DNA of 64,000 nt from Rhyzopertha dominica (taxonomy: Eukaryota > Arthropoda > Insecta > Coleoptera > Bostrichidae), in the NCBI GenBank assembly GCA_025024175.1, contig QCXZ01000003.1:17008392-17072391 (forward strand), given 5' to 3'. The notes below the pieces were generated by a model. That model worked only from the letters and a program-made list of their open reading frames with translations. It was not told the origin of the DNA and did no database searches. Positions 35,321-47,489 of this stretch are shown piece by piece; within the stretch, counting starts at the first letter, position 1; each line of letters opens with the position of its first letter. The translations under genes and the position numbers were made by a program.

Positions 35321-35810
35321 CAGGGTTGCATTTTTTACGACCTTTGAGTAAATATTAAATTTTTATAATTAAAGCCTCCCATTGTCAAAAGTTGCAATAA
35401 ATTATAAGTTAATTATTATTATATTAAAAACCATAAAATTCACTTTAAAACCAGGCATCATATGTTAAATTCAGCTAAACCATACCTGAGTTATGCCATT
35501 TTGAAGATTTGAAACTTCTATCCCCCTTGTTGTTGTTTGTCATAGCAACTAGAAAAAATGGTGAAGCAAAATTTAATAAGAAATAAACATAGATTATAAT
35601 GAGTTTATTTTAGACATTGTATTGCATTTTTTTTAGAAAGAAACGATTATTTGATATGTCATGTTAAATGCGCCACCTAGCGGCAAAGTTACGTACTTTA
35701 TAATATTTTAAATGAAATCTGGGAGACCACATTTGTAAAAAAATACTCAAGAATTTAGCACGATTAATTTCCAAGGTACAGCAGCTGTCCAGCCTTAATT
35801 GATCACCCTG
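35321..35810. mobile_element. TA-flanked element, Tc1/mariner-type, degenerate
   Basis: It starts CAGGGTTGCATTTTTTACGA after TA and ends ATTGATCACCCTG before TA; only about 7 terminal bases are inverted copies. The internal CCATACCTGAGTTATGCCATTTTGAAG word (35483-35509) resembles sequences common in arthropod mariner non-coding regions. No transposase. Confidence 0.5.
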
Positions 35811-35834
35811 TAGACGTGAGCTGCATTAATCTAG

Positions 35835-36115
35835 ATAACGTGCAGGTGAATCCCGAAACTACACGTTACCTTGGCTGTGCCGGTCGGGCGCCTCCGCCAT
35901 TTTTCGTCCGGCCCCGGCAGGTGTCCTGAGGACCGTCGCCGGCACCACTTCGTGTCGTGGTCACCACCGATGTCACTCACTCAGTGGTTTTTGTTGTCCT
36001 TTTTCGCTGAAACGTGGCGCGGGATGCGGATGGCATATAAATTTTTGTGCTGTGGATTTTCGCGATGATACCGTTCTGCGTCGCGATCGATCGCTAACTC
36101 CTTCCGTGAATAGCT
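35835..36115. promoter_or_regulatory. GC-rich, CpG-rich island with TATA-like word
   Basis: A sharply bounded patch much richer in G+C and CpG than the surrounding DNA. It holds a TATA-like GCATATAAATTTTTG near 36031 and a flanking inverted AACGTG/CACGTT pair (35837-35867). It could be a promoter, an LTR or a fragment of acquired DNA. The 65-codon plus-strand frame inside shows no domain. Confidence 0.35.
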
Positions 36116-36119
36116 TTTA

Positions 36120-37655
36120 GTGGGATCATTTTCTACCGCAGCCTGTGTTTGTATTCTGTTCCGTAATATATTAGCTTCACTAGCTATGACACATGCAGCA
36201 CCGCATACACAACATGAACGTACACGCAGATCTTTTTATTGCACCAGTACACGACTTGTGGAATTGTATTTCAGCTGAAAATAACACCGGTTTGGCCACT
36301 AGGGCACTGCGAGCATTAGCCGACATTTCAAGTATTATTAATAATTCAGGGATTATTGATCAATTTTCACCGGCTTGTTTTTATATGTATTTATACAGAA
36401 TTATTATGTAAGCTTATCGAATGACCGCTTTCGTCCTGGCTCAAGGGAAGTAAGTTCTGCACATGGCTCACCGTTCAATCCATTCTTTGAATTTTAACAT
36501 TTTCACCACTAACTTAGCGGCAATAGCAAACGTCCTATGATATTTTAAGGTTAAAATGTGACTAATCAGTTTATGTACAAAGTATCTCAAATTGGTTGTC
36601 TTCTTATTTGTATGTTAGGGCGTCACATTTTCTATACAATATCGGATTTAGCATCAGTCTATAAAAATATTACGTGGACTAGTAAACTATGACTGTTACT
36701 AAGCTTTTTTCTTATTTCAACGATAGCAACGTAATTATTTGGAATGGCTTCAACTAAAGAATGGAACACATCAAATAGTGGTCATTGTTGAAACCTTTAT
36801 TATTAGAATTGGGATGTTTTTTCGGGGATTCCAAGGTATTTTAAAAGTTAACGCATGCACTTGTAACCAATAAAACTTTACTTGGCAGCGGTTGTTTTAC
36901 GCACAAAGCAAAATTCTCGCAAGAAAATAATTCCTATTCAATTAAAAAAAGGTCAGCCTAAAGAGACGTTTAGTTAGACGTTACTATTGACAATATCCCA
37001 AAGGGAGCAACAAATTAAATATGGATTTAAATGTATAGCTCAGCAGGTATTATGTTTCAGTTATAATCATTATCTTTACCACGAATAATAATGAAAATTT
37101 TCCTAGGTCAGCAGCAAGTCTGATGTATGATGTTTTTAAACTCTTAAAGGACATTACAAAGGACGTAAACTAAGAAACCAACTAAGAACAATTGAGGTGT
37201 TGTAGCTAACAAATTATTAGTGAAGCCACTTAGCTATGTCTCGTCAAGATAATGATCTTTTGTTCACTCTACGCGGAATATTATGTATTATCGGTACGTT
37301 ATAGAAAAATCCAGTTATTCTTATAGCTTCCAGAATTCAAATCGCCCCCATCTGTCTAAATTAATTTGCGCTGAGGTGTTTTGAAAATTACGTATCTTGG
37401 AGAGGATGTCGAAAGTTGCAATGTTAGTGGCTGTCTGAATATTCTCTAATACAGCGCTGCTGCAACTAGATTTCAGTGCTTTGAAGTTACGTCATTATGT
37501 TCTATAATAAGTTTATAAACAGTTTCTTCAGGTATACCTATGTATACTGGATATCATCGTTAATCCCACAATNCCTCGATAATATGATATTGTAATAATA
37601 CACATACTGTATACATTTTTTTGAGAAAAGTACATTAATGGGCGCTTTTCTCTTG
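36120..37655. other. No gene recognised
   Basis: A 72-codon frame at 36193-36411 follows the GC-rich island but shows no known motif. The remainder is AT-rich; one N at 37573. Confidence 0.4.
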
Positions 37656-37657
37656 GT

Positions 37658-37661
37658 ATTA

Positions 37662-37693
<32 letters not shown>

Positions 37694-37730
37694 TATAGTA
37701 TTATAGTATTATAGCTATTAGCTTTGTAAT
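37658..37730. repeat. (ATT)n / ATTATAGT microsatellite
   Basis: A short ATT run followed by irregular TATTATAG repeats. Confidence 0.9.
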
Positions 37731-37734
37731 TCAT

Positions 37735-40700
37735 CTTCTAAAATACAATACACTTTCATTTTAGTCCGCGTTTTGTTGTATTGTACACGACCCCATTTTG
37801 GTTATAATAATACTAGTATTTCGGTAAATATTAATACTAGAGTTGCAATTTGGACATTACTTACCTTTACAAGCTTTGAATATGCATATAAATATAAGTA
37901 AGAATTTAGATGTCAATGCCATCTGTCAGCATTACACTGACATGATGACAAAGCCACCTAGCTGCCTTAAAGGGTACTACATCCTAAAGGAAGTGACCTG
38001 TAGCCTGCCAAATTGGCATGCACCTGCATACTTCAATTTGACAGCAGGCCCCCACGGCACTTTTGCAAGCGGGAAAGAACCGACATACATTAAAAATATA
38101 GTCATGCATATGCAATAACATCAGATTTACCCAAATTATCGAATTTCTGAATATAGTAAGCTTAATAACGTAGCAAAAATAGGTCCTGTTAACGATAACA
38201 AAGTCATTAAAAAATACAACTATTTGTTATATCTTAAAAATCTGGTCCTTAAAAAGATTCTCAGTATGGCACTGGATATAAAAAAAATATGTACAGTTAT
38301 TTATTATTTATTTTTTTCTATCTACGTTCTCACACTAGATGGTGAGAACAGAAGAAATCTAAGGTTATTGAAAAATTGGTTATAGCTTTAAAGCAAAGAA
38401 CGATATAAAAACGGCGATAGTACAGTTGAACCCACAACAAAAATGCAAGACAGTAATGTTTTAACTTCATTACTGTGTTATATTAATACCAAGATACCCG
38501 CAATTACATCGAAAATGGTACATCACGCACATGAAATTGCTATTACTTTTTTATGCGTATGGTTAAATATCAGATAGTGTTAAAGTACAGGTGAATTTGT
38601 TGACTCTACCAACAACACCAAAATAAGCACAAATAAATATACGAATTTGTCAAGCAATCAAGTATTGTTTCGTGCGAGAATATAACAACACGGAATGTTG
38701 TAGGAATGTTTTTTTTGTTATTTCCACCTTATACAGCGCAGAACGTTATGTCTATAGGGCCTAGCAGTCGGCGAATCAAACTACTTCAGTAGATTAGACA
38801 GCATTGGAATCGATGATCGTTTTTTCTAACTCTACCTTCCTAAATGGCATTTAAAAAATAAAAAAACGGTTGATGCTGTAAAAAAACAGATTTCCGATTA
38901 ACTTATGCGTCTATTGCATAGATTCGGTAAACGGTTTTTTTAAATACATAATAAGCCCGTCGTTGTCACAGGCAGCCCTTGAGTTAGCTTACTAATGTTT
39001 TGGCTGGATTAAGGTGGTAGATAGAAATGGTACTTAAGCTCACTGGGGTCAGAACCCACTACCGTTTTCAGGTATGCTTTAAAAATATGAGATGGCACCA
39101 CGGTCACTGTAACCTAGTAAAACTATATTGAAATTGATTAGTTTCTTGCTTTGCTCACTTAAGTCATATTGAAGTATTATGTATTACGTATTTGTATATG
39201 TATTATGTATTTGTCAAATTGACAAATAGTTTCTTAAAATTAGCTAAATAACTTGTCTCAGTTTTAAGTTATCAATACATCGTTTAAGAAACAAGAAAGA
39301 TTTTATTATTTGCAGCTGGATCATCATTAGTTTTAAAAAGATGTGTAACACATTCAGGACTGTTCAATGTTTAATGTAAATTACACGTCCAACGTGCAGT
39401 ACCTATAAGAGCTGAATATATAATATTGTATAAAGAGAAAAGTTAGTGCTTTATTTGTCCACGGCGTATTGTATCTCATCCCTATTAAAATCAGCTATAT
39501 AAAACTCCAAAGATATTGTAAAATTAACGATGCTGTCAGTTCTTGTTATTTATTGCTATTTATGTTAGTGTAACTATAATTTTGATGCGGTAACAAAAGT
39601 GTTTTAAATAAAAGTTTATTCGTGGTGCACATGTGTTTCCAAGATTCCCAACTGATAATATTCTTTAGAAACAAAAATTAAATGTTTAAAATGCAGCCAG
39701 CTAAAGGTAATGAACGACGTGAAGACAAGGAAGGTTAGTAACAGGGATTGTTAAAGTGAAGACCTTGTAGATAATAAATTGGTAGTACCTACAAACAAAA
39801 CTTGCCCCTTGTGACCAAAATTTTGTGATTGTAGAAACAATGCGATTAACATATTTTGTAATTAACTGTTATAATATTTATATATTATAACCAGTAAGAG
39901 TTGCAAGAACCTTAAATTTTTCGAATGAATGGCTACTGCACAGAAATGCTATCGCCCTGTAGTTAATTGCTCTATCTATTTAATATCTTTTATTATTATG
40001 GAACTTTGGCATAGAGTACCAATTCATATAAAGGAAGCACATGTGGTATTGTAGTAATTGTAGTTTTCTAAATTTTAAAAAGCAAATTTATTTCTAGAAA
40101 TAGCAATAGAAGGTGAACAAAAAATGTACACTTACTACATGTAGCTAGAACGAGTCTTTAAAACATTGAGAAGTTGTGTTTCAAATCACTTTAGATCAAA
40201 CTAAGCGCAATTTTACCGTTTTCCTACAAAAAATTTTTTATGCTAAGAGATTTTGTAGTTAAATTATAATAGATTGTAATATATTATTAGCCATAAGATT
40301 TGCTTTCTTACCTACAACATCGCCGGTGTTGGGAGGGGTGTGGGTTTTTTTACTATAAAATAAAAAGTTGTTAAAAACTATGCTTTCTCCAACAGCATAC
40401 TTCCTTTGTAACTATCACCATGAAGCTAAATCCGTATCCAGATTATATTTCTATCCATATAATTTTATCTACGACATGATGAACGTGTAAAATAAAATAC
40501 ATTTTGGGATGTTTTTTATGCTGTCTTTTTTAATTTCAGTTGTTAAGTTAAGTTAAGTTCCAAAGTTCCATCAAACTAGCAGTTCAAAAAGGCGTAACAT
40601 AATAAATCACTTAGTCAGTAAGTTGTTTTTACATGCTTATAATGGATACTATGAAGTGCCGTTCCTAAAGGCTTTAACTAAAGAAACATAAGTAAAACTT

Positions 40701-41635
40701 AAAATTTCTTATTAAATATTCGACATCGTCTCCTAAGCCACAACTTCATTCAGTAAGATTCCAAATAAAACTATGTAAGCACGATAGTTGGACGGCCTTG
40801 GAACAAAAGTTCACAAATACGACACTGGCAAATTGAAAATTTTTAGTTCTTACTATCCAGGGTTGCCAATTCGGACCTTCCGATAAGCCTGGGTCTAAAA
40901 CGTTCCCACTGCGACAGCTTCCTAAGTACCATTGAGGCTCATCGGCTCCCAGAAGGATGCTAGCTTCGCACATCTGATTGAAATCACTATATTGGGATGC
41001 GTCCCGTTCAATGCGCGGGTACTCAAGTCGTTCCCAACGGTATAGAACATATATTTAACTTATGTTTCGAAGTTCTACGTCTGTAACCAAATTGGGATAT
41101 AGAATTTTATGGTACGCTATGTCACACTATTAACACATAATATGCGTGGCAGGTGTAAATGCATGGAGAATATATCTGAACTACTAAGTTTCTTGGTGCC
41201 TATTTTAGTGTAAATTAAGTTTTTCTTAAATATGATGTTAAACCTATTACTTCCATATTTTTTATGATATCAAAACAAAAGTCGCTAATAAATTGCGCTT
41301 TCTATAAATACATAACTGACTTAATTGGATTATCGGAAGGCAAATATCGAACAATTAGTATAATACTTACTGTCAACCGCTTATGTTCCAACTATAATGA
41401 AATACTTCATGAGCAGCGCCAGATTCCTTTACTCCTTTATTTAATTAATTAATTATTAATTAATATTTGATTTTTGATACTACACCAACTACTTTTTATC
41501 TTTAATATGAGTACGTATACTTCACTGTGTCTTACACATTCTACTATGATACTAACGTTTGAAAGGAACATAGGGTACAGTATGTAGCGCAATTCACAAC
41601 CTAACTAGCAAAAAGACCACTTGCTACATGTTAAT
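37735..41635. other. No gene recognised
   Basis: AT-rich. A 91-codon frame at 37843-38118 lies in locally more balanced DNA but I recognise no domain. A small perfect hairpin (GTTCTCAC...GTGAGAAC) is at 38326-38349. 40746-40973 is another less AT-rich patch without motifs. Confidence 0.4.
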
Positions 41636-41654
41636 TACTTCCACACCCAACGAA

Positions 41655-42905
41655 TGGGTAGTATCCCAACTAGCAACTTACAGCCGTATAATGGTCAGGC
41701 AAACGTTTATAAAACAAATTTTATAAAACAGTGGAACTCCTGTAAACATTGTCACAACGTTTATAGAATGCTTAAAGATGCAAAAAGGCGCATCTTCATA
41801 AAACACTTTAGTTATATACAGTATNCGATAATGGTTTTAGTAGGTGTTATAGAACAGTTTTGTAGATAAGTTACAGAGGCGGTATAAATATTACTATCAA
41901 TCAGTTACAAAACGGATTTATATCAATATATTATAAAACAGTTTTATAAATGTTACGACATTATCTATTATGCAACAATTCTGTTGCATTCAGCATCCTC
42001 ACAGGGATATTTCGGTATTTTAACTGATTTGGCGGAGAATGATTTATTTCTTAATGATTGAGTAAAGTTGCAACCCATATTCCTCTTCTGTAAAATAAAA
42101 CATGTCCTCAGACCGAGATATATATAACGTACCAGATGACATAAAATATGCGTAGTATTGAATTGTAGTCACAAGAAACTACTACCAAACAAAATTTTCT
42201 GTGAAACATATGCATATATATGTACAAAATTTTTTAGCGCTTCAAAAATAATAAGTATTTCATCAACTTAAAAGAAATATTTACAAAATACAAAAAAATG
42301 TTTTTAATCACGTGGCGTCTTAAAGCTATCTGCACTGATTATAAACCGCATTTTATAATCATTTTTGTTAGAAACATAACTTTAGACATTACTTTTTTTG
42401 TAAAAAGATAATTTTTAGTGGGCTTTACGCAATGGCGGCCATATATGTGCTTCTAATCATGATAATAATATGGCTTCCCCTTTATAAAACACGATTATCA
42501 TAGAAGAAATTGCTATATAACAAATTGTTTTTTTTTACATGTGTCAAACCAAGACTTAATATAATAGTTTTATAGATGTTCACAAGAAGACGATTCAGTG
42601 TTGAATAACACATATTTAAAGCCTTTATAAAATAATTCGTCTCCACTGCGAAAATGTTCTATAAAAAGTTGTGTAAACCTTTATACAATGAGTATAAACC
42701 GGTGCCTAACACTGTTTTATAATTTTGCCGTGTAAACGTTCCTAACACTAAACTATATAACAATTTGGTGTACTGAAGCTGAATACTCGTAGGGGAATAC
42801 CTTATAAAATAAAATAGATGTCGAGGAACAATAATAAAACAACAATAAAGCAAATATGCCTTGCTACTTGGAAATTATACAATAATTTTGCTTGTTGGGA
42901 TTGTA
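41655..42905. mobile_element. Candidate DNA element with clustered TTATAAAAC motifs
   Basis: The ends ATCCCAACTAGCAA (about 41659-41672) and its near inverse TTGCTTGTTGGGAT (about 42889-42902) agree at 13 of 14 positions, with further inverted GTATAAT words inward. Between them TTATAAAA or its complement, perfect or one base off, occurs about a dozen times in both orientations (for example 41708-41730, 41931-41955, 42480, 42713). No coding sequence is present. Clustered subterminal motifs are typical of transposase-binding arrays in non-autonomous elements. Superfamily unassigned and target duplication unclear. Confidence 0.45.
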
Positions 42906-43046
42906 TCGTGAAAAAATTTTCAAAAATTTTTATTTGCTCATTCACTTTAAAATGGTCAACTACCCAAAGCGCCTATTGTTTGTGGGGTAAGTAGGGTATC
43001 GGAAAGGGGGCGAAATTGTGGGGTAACTACTTTCTTTGCAAATTTT

Positions 43047-43565
43047 TATTTTTTTATTTTTCTTTCGTTTTAGTATGCGATTAGTAGTATAACTGCGAGT
43101 AATATTCGCCCTTATAAATGTTTCGGCGCAGCAAATTGTTTAGAAGATATTAGTAAAAAAGCGTCATTTAAAGCAAACGGTTTTTCCTAAATATCTCCGT
43201 ATATATTTAATATATTCAAAAAATTAGAATAACATCTGATAGGAAATAAAATTTCTCACAAAAAGTGTCTTAGAAAATTTATCCAAAATTTTGACATTCT
43301 CGAAATATTTCCAAAAAACGTATTTTGGTTCCTATCCGTTTTAAATTTCGGTATTATATAGAAAATCAAATTTCTGATCGGAAAGCGCTCTTGTAACTTT
43401 TTTGTTGAGTGAATACTTTTCGAGTTATTTGGAAGAAAACAATTTTAATAATTTATGTATTTTTGCTTATATCACGAGGACCGTTTGTCTTAGAAAAATT
43501 GTGTAGAAAGAAAAAATGCTCAAAGCCTGATTACTAATCGCATAGTATAAGAAATAAAAACGTAA
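43047..43565. mobile_element. 0.5-kb foldback repeat
   Basis: TTTTAGTATGCGATTAGTAG (43069-43088) and its inverse at about 43531-43550 anchor arms that stay loosely complementary inward (AAACGGT and AATAT words on both sides). No frame and no clear target duplication. Confidence 0.6.
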
Positions 43566-43974
43566 ATGTCATTTTGACAATTGGATGCGGAAGTATTGAT
43601 TCAATTTGCAGCGGTTTTTTACCAGGCTTAAGGGTGTGATGATGCACAGTATTGGCGTTTTAAATCCAGTCGTACTAATAAAAGGCAAGGGATTCAGGAA
43701 TGCTTAGATTCGTTTTGCTCCTAATCTTACTAACATACTACAAATGTTAAATAGTTTTGTTCTAATGAAGACGATAATTTGCATCTATCCTCTCGGGATA
43801 CTTAAACATTAGACCAGTGGAAATAGACATAATAACTCGATAAATTAAAAGAAATACAAATGTATTTCAACATTTTTTATAGCTTAATTTTGTTTTCTAT
43901 ATGGTTACAACTCATTTTACTACGCCCTTAAGGATCCGGAATTTTTTTTTAATAAAAGATATTGTAAACTTTAT

Positions 43975-44423
43975 TGCCTTTGGTTTGAAGGCTTCCGTGG
44001 TTGTTGTCGATGACATGTTTTCCGAGCTGGTTCCCACGTTGGTTATTAGAACTTGACGTTTCGACACTCATGTCGGTGTCTTCCTCAGAAGTAGCTCTGA
44101 AACTGAAGTCTCCTAGTCCGCTCGGGTATTTATACTCGTCCGGGTCACTGACGCGTGGGCGTTGTTACGCATGACCGGTTACCAGATTCCAGGTAGTTCG
44201 ATGCCCCGGTCTCGGTTGATGCATGCAGGTCCGAGCGATGTATCCAGCTAGAGGGTGGGTGGCAGATCCTGTTGCACTAACAATCGGTCTCAGTGGTATC
44301 TCTGGTTTGTGTATCTTAGGTAGGCAATATAGTTGTGGCGTCCTTGTATCTGTTTTGATCATGCCGCGATGTAGCTCTTCTGGTATCTTCGATTTCCGTA
44401 TAGATATAATCAACGGTTTTTAG
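43975..44423 (-). mobile_element. Penelope-like element with internal deletion: RT start joined to terminal region
   Basis: Minus strand from 44413: LYCLPKIHKPEIPLRPIVSA followed by THPLAGYIA. This is the N-terminal block of Penelope-type reverse transcriptase with the LPKIHKP and LRPIVS signatures. After this the protein similarity stops, and within about 130 bp the sequence becomes the terminal region shared with 335-725: a TATA-like GAGTATAAATACCCG (about 44122-44136), the CAGTTTCAGAGCTA block and a hammerhead-like motif. The rest of RT and the nuclease are missing. This copy provides the link between the terminal motif and Penelope-like coding sequence. Confidence 0.85.
44051..44092 (-). 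ncRNA. Hammerhead-like motif, copy 6 (best preserved)
   Basis: Minus strand: ACTT, then box CTGAGGA (44082-44088), one extra A, perfect 5-bp stem GACAC/GTGTC, GAAAC (44058-44062), GTC, then AAGT. ACTT and AAGT are perfectly complementary, as stem I should be. GTC is a standard hammerhead cleavage triplet. The minimal stem III is like that reported for Penelope-like hammerheads, which may act as dimers. The extra A between box and stem departs from the consensus. Confidence 0.6.
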
Positions 44424-44429
44424 CAAAAT

Positions 44430-46315
44430 ATTAAACTTGGTAAATCCCGCAACATCATCAAAAATATATATTTTTGGTAATAAATTGTTTTGCAAAAGTG
44501 TTAAGATTTGCTGAAAAATACGCAGTAATTATTGTATACATTTGCAAACCGGTAGACTGCATGCAACATGTATATACTTAAATAAACATTATTTTTAAAA
44601 TATAAGTGTTGCAAGCATACACGAGAAATTTGTGACAAGAGCTACGCATTGGCGAGTGATACACGAGAATCACAATGAGGTGTAACATGTGTTTTTATAT
44701 TATGTTTTCTATTGAGTCACCTGTAATTCTTGTTTATTGTTATATTGTAATCTGAATTTTGTCCAATAAGTTTTGATTTAATTAATTGATGTTGGCAACG
44801 TTTCCTATTATCTGATATTTCACGAGCCTGACACGTGATATACAGTTTTATATTTTATTTGAGGTTATTGTTATATTTATATTATATTTTAAATTTTAAT
44901 AATAAATATTCCTATATTTTTTGATTAACTCTACCTGATGAGTAATGATATTTTACGTAATGTTTGACGAATGCAGATTACGGCTGGTAACTGTATCATA
45001 CAAAAAGTTAACAAAAACAGTGTTACAAATTTCCAACTTACCACAAACTGCTGTATCATCTTGCCTTTTTTACTTTTTGTGCAATTAACACACTATCGTT
45101 TTCACTGGAGTTTAATGTATTTTCACAAATAAGACAAAAACTTGCGTCTCCACCTGAACCGTCCATAGTGATTAGAATTTACGTAGGTTTAGGAAAACGA
45201 GTGATGATGCTTGACGCTGATATACCACTTAATCGAGAACAATCAAGTTAAAGGTAAAACAATAGCGATTCAGCCATTTGTGATTGGTCGTTCGCAGATC
45301 GTACGGTTTTTCAAGCAGTACCTATGCCTAACGACATAATATTAATGATTTTTGTTGGAATATTTTTTACAGATTCTTTTTTTATTAAATGTTATCTTAA
45401 TTTCATATTGCCCTTTACCCCTAACTTATACCTAACATTTACAATTATTTGTGGTTTATCACCTATTTCCTAATTGAAAAATAACTTAGTGCTACTGTGT
45501 TGGAAATGCAGACAACTTTGAAATATTTGCTATTTCCCCTTTGTCTAAGTAAAAAATCGTAAAAACCGCCGCCTAGTTACCCAAACTACATATTTCCAAC
45601 ATCGTTTTGCTTTTTATTTGGGATTTGTACGACATTTATATAAGGGGTATTTTCCGTTTATAGGACGCATGTAGTATGAAATATTGTAATATAAGTACTT
45701 TTGCTATTTTTACAGTTGCCTTTATTTTCGGCGACAACCCTACAATCGTGCAAAGCTTGACGCTACTCTAAACGAAATGCGTCGAATGTTGATGTTGATA
45801 GCGTCACTTGATATTGTTAACTCCATTTAGGTGATCAGCGTTACATTAGGCTAATCTGTGTGGGACGATTTGACGTATTGGTAGCAGCCGGTAATAGCAC
45901 CAGGGACAAAATTGCCCTGTACATGGGAACCACCCTTTTTCCCATTTCGCGGTTGACGGCAGCCCGGAACGAGTAAATATCGCGCGGGCCCTTTAAAAGG
46001 TCAGTAGCCACAGCGTTGTCCATCGTTCTGTGATTAATGGAAAGCGAAGGACATTTGAACGGAAAATCTGTAAGGACGGAACGCGCCCCGCCTTTCAATT
46101 CGATGTGCCTGCAATGCTGGCGCGTCAGCTATATTTGACTCGACTGTACCAGTTAAAAATCTAAATGAAGCGCCGTTAATGATGCCACCACAATGTGTAT
46201 TAATGGTTAACCAAAATTGGACCATAATCATACATAGAAGTGTTGCATCACATAATGAATAAGAAACTGTCGTCTGCCAAAACAATATAGGTATGAAACG
46301 GCTATTCTTCCAGTT
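44430..46315. other. No gene recognised
   Basis: Mostly AT-rich. 45840-46130 is more balanced and open on the minus strand for 85 codons (begins MKGGARSVLTDF), continuing in another frame to 46354, but I recognise no family. It may be the body of the SINE-bearing repeat at 46318 or an unknown element. Confidence 0.35.
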
Positions 46316-46317
46316 GT

Positions 46318-46391
46318 TGCCGACACCCGGGATTGATTCCGGGACCTTCGGCATAGTAGGCTAGCACGCTATCAACTTCATCACGACCGCT
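46318..46391 (-). repeat. tRNA-derived SINE head, second family
   Basis: Minus strand: GGTCGTGATGAAGTTGATAG with a box A-like GATAGCGTGCTAGCC, then a degraded box B in CCCGGAATCAATCCCGGG. The spacing is tRNA-like but the anticodon arm is not normal. It differs from the head at 27.7 kb. Confidence 0.6.
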
Positions 46392-46394
46392 GTT

Positions 46395-46965
46395 GAATTT
46401 CATTGCAAACGTGTAATTGATTTAGTATTAAAGTAGGGGTTTTTACCCCGCATCATTACTGTAATATAATGACAGTCGAGGGGAACACAAAGCAATTAAA
46501 GACTCTCTCGTCTGACTTCATGTATTTTTGTTCGCTCATCCGCTGTCAAATCGTGGTAACATTTAGCGAATACAGAACGTTTGTTATTAGAACGGCGCCG
46601 CCGGCCACACATGTAGGCGGCAAAGAATCTGAAACTGGACTAAACGGGTTTTGCAAAGCGCTGAAATTCTGAAGGAGGTTCCGAGGGAAAGGGCAAAACT
46701 GAAAAGTAGCAAAATTTATTTTGTGAGATATCAATATATATGTTTTCGAACCTCCTAAATACGTTTTTGACATTACTCTAACCGAAAACTCAAATTGGGC
46801 TGCTGGAGGCATTAAAAATGAGCAAAATTATTGTGTCAGGTGCGAAAAAGAGAACGGCAAGACATAAAAAAATTATAGAATATACTACGTTTACAAGCAT
46901 TAAACATAAAATGTACTTTATCTTGCAGTAAAATATTAACATTTTTTTAAATCTTAATCTTAAAA
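46395..46965. other. No feature recognised
   Basis: Frames at 46469-46672 and 46546-46812 overlap on opposite strands and carry no motif. Confidence 0.5.
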
Positions 46966-47480
46966 CACGTCATCACCATTGTCGCCTTCGTCATTGTTTT
47001 CTTCTTATTCAAAGTCATCATCATCATCATCATCGTCACTCTCAATTTCCTCTTCATGTTGGTAAACTGCTTCCTCTGTCTTATTTTTTGTTTCTTCTTA
47101 CTCATTTACTTCTACATGCAATAGCGCTAGCACATCTGGATTAAACGGTTTCTTTTTTTTGGTATATGTATTTCTCAGTGTTGATATGAATGGATCAGAA
47201 AAAAAATCATTAGTCTGTTCATCTCATATTGATATTGGTATGCTCTCTTGAATCCTTTCTTTTGAAAAATCGATACTTCCCGTATAATTTATTGCATACT
47301 TCAGCTGTATTAATTTTGAAAAGCTGATGTAGACTAATGGGGTTTTACACATTTTATTTTTATTAAAATAATGATTGCATTTCGTTTGATATTTGTATAA
47401 ATATTTTCATTTCAAAAACAGTAACTCGTTCTTTTGCATTATCCACTATTACCTTAAAAACATCATTGCAAAAAAGTATA
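46965..47480 (-). pseudogene. Decayed reading frame with acidic C-terminal tail, unknown family
   Basis: On the minus strand one frame reads KTPLVYISFSKLIQLKYAIN, SIDFSKERIQES, FNPDVLALLHVEVNE, then EEAVYQHEEEIES and a run of aspartates from the (CAT)n tract near 47018-47035. It ends EENNDEGDNGDDVF before a stop near 46960. Three stops interrupt it. Acidic tails of this kind occur in some transposases and nuclear proteins, but no catalytic motif is visible, so no function is assigned. Confidence 0.35.
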
Positions 47481-47489
47481 ACAAGTTTT

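Noticed and set aside
37843..38118. 91-codon frame as an exon
   Set aside because: Composition is slightly more balanced than its surroundings, but no family is recognised and no splice pattern is evident.
39030..39067. tRNA-like box B (GGGTTCTGACCCC on the minus strand)
   Set aside because: No matching box A or cloverleaf around it.
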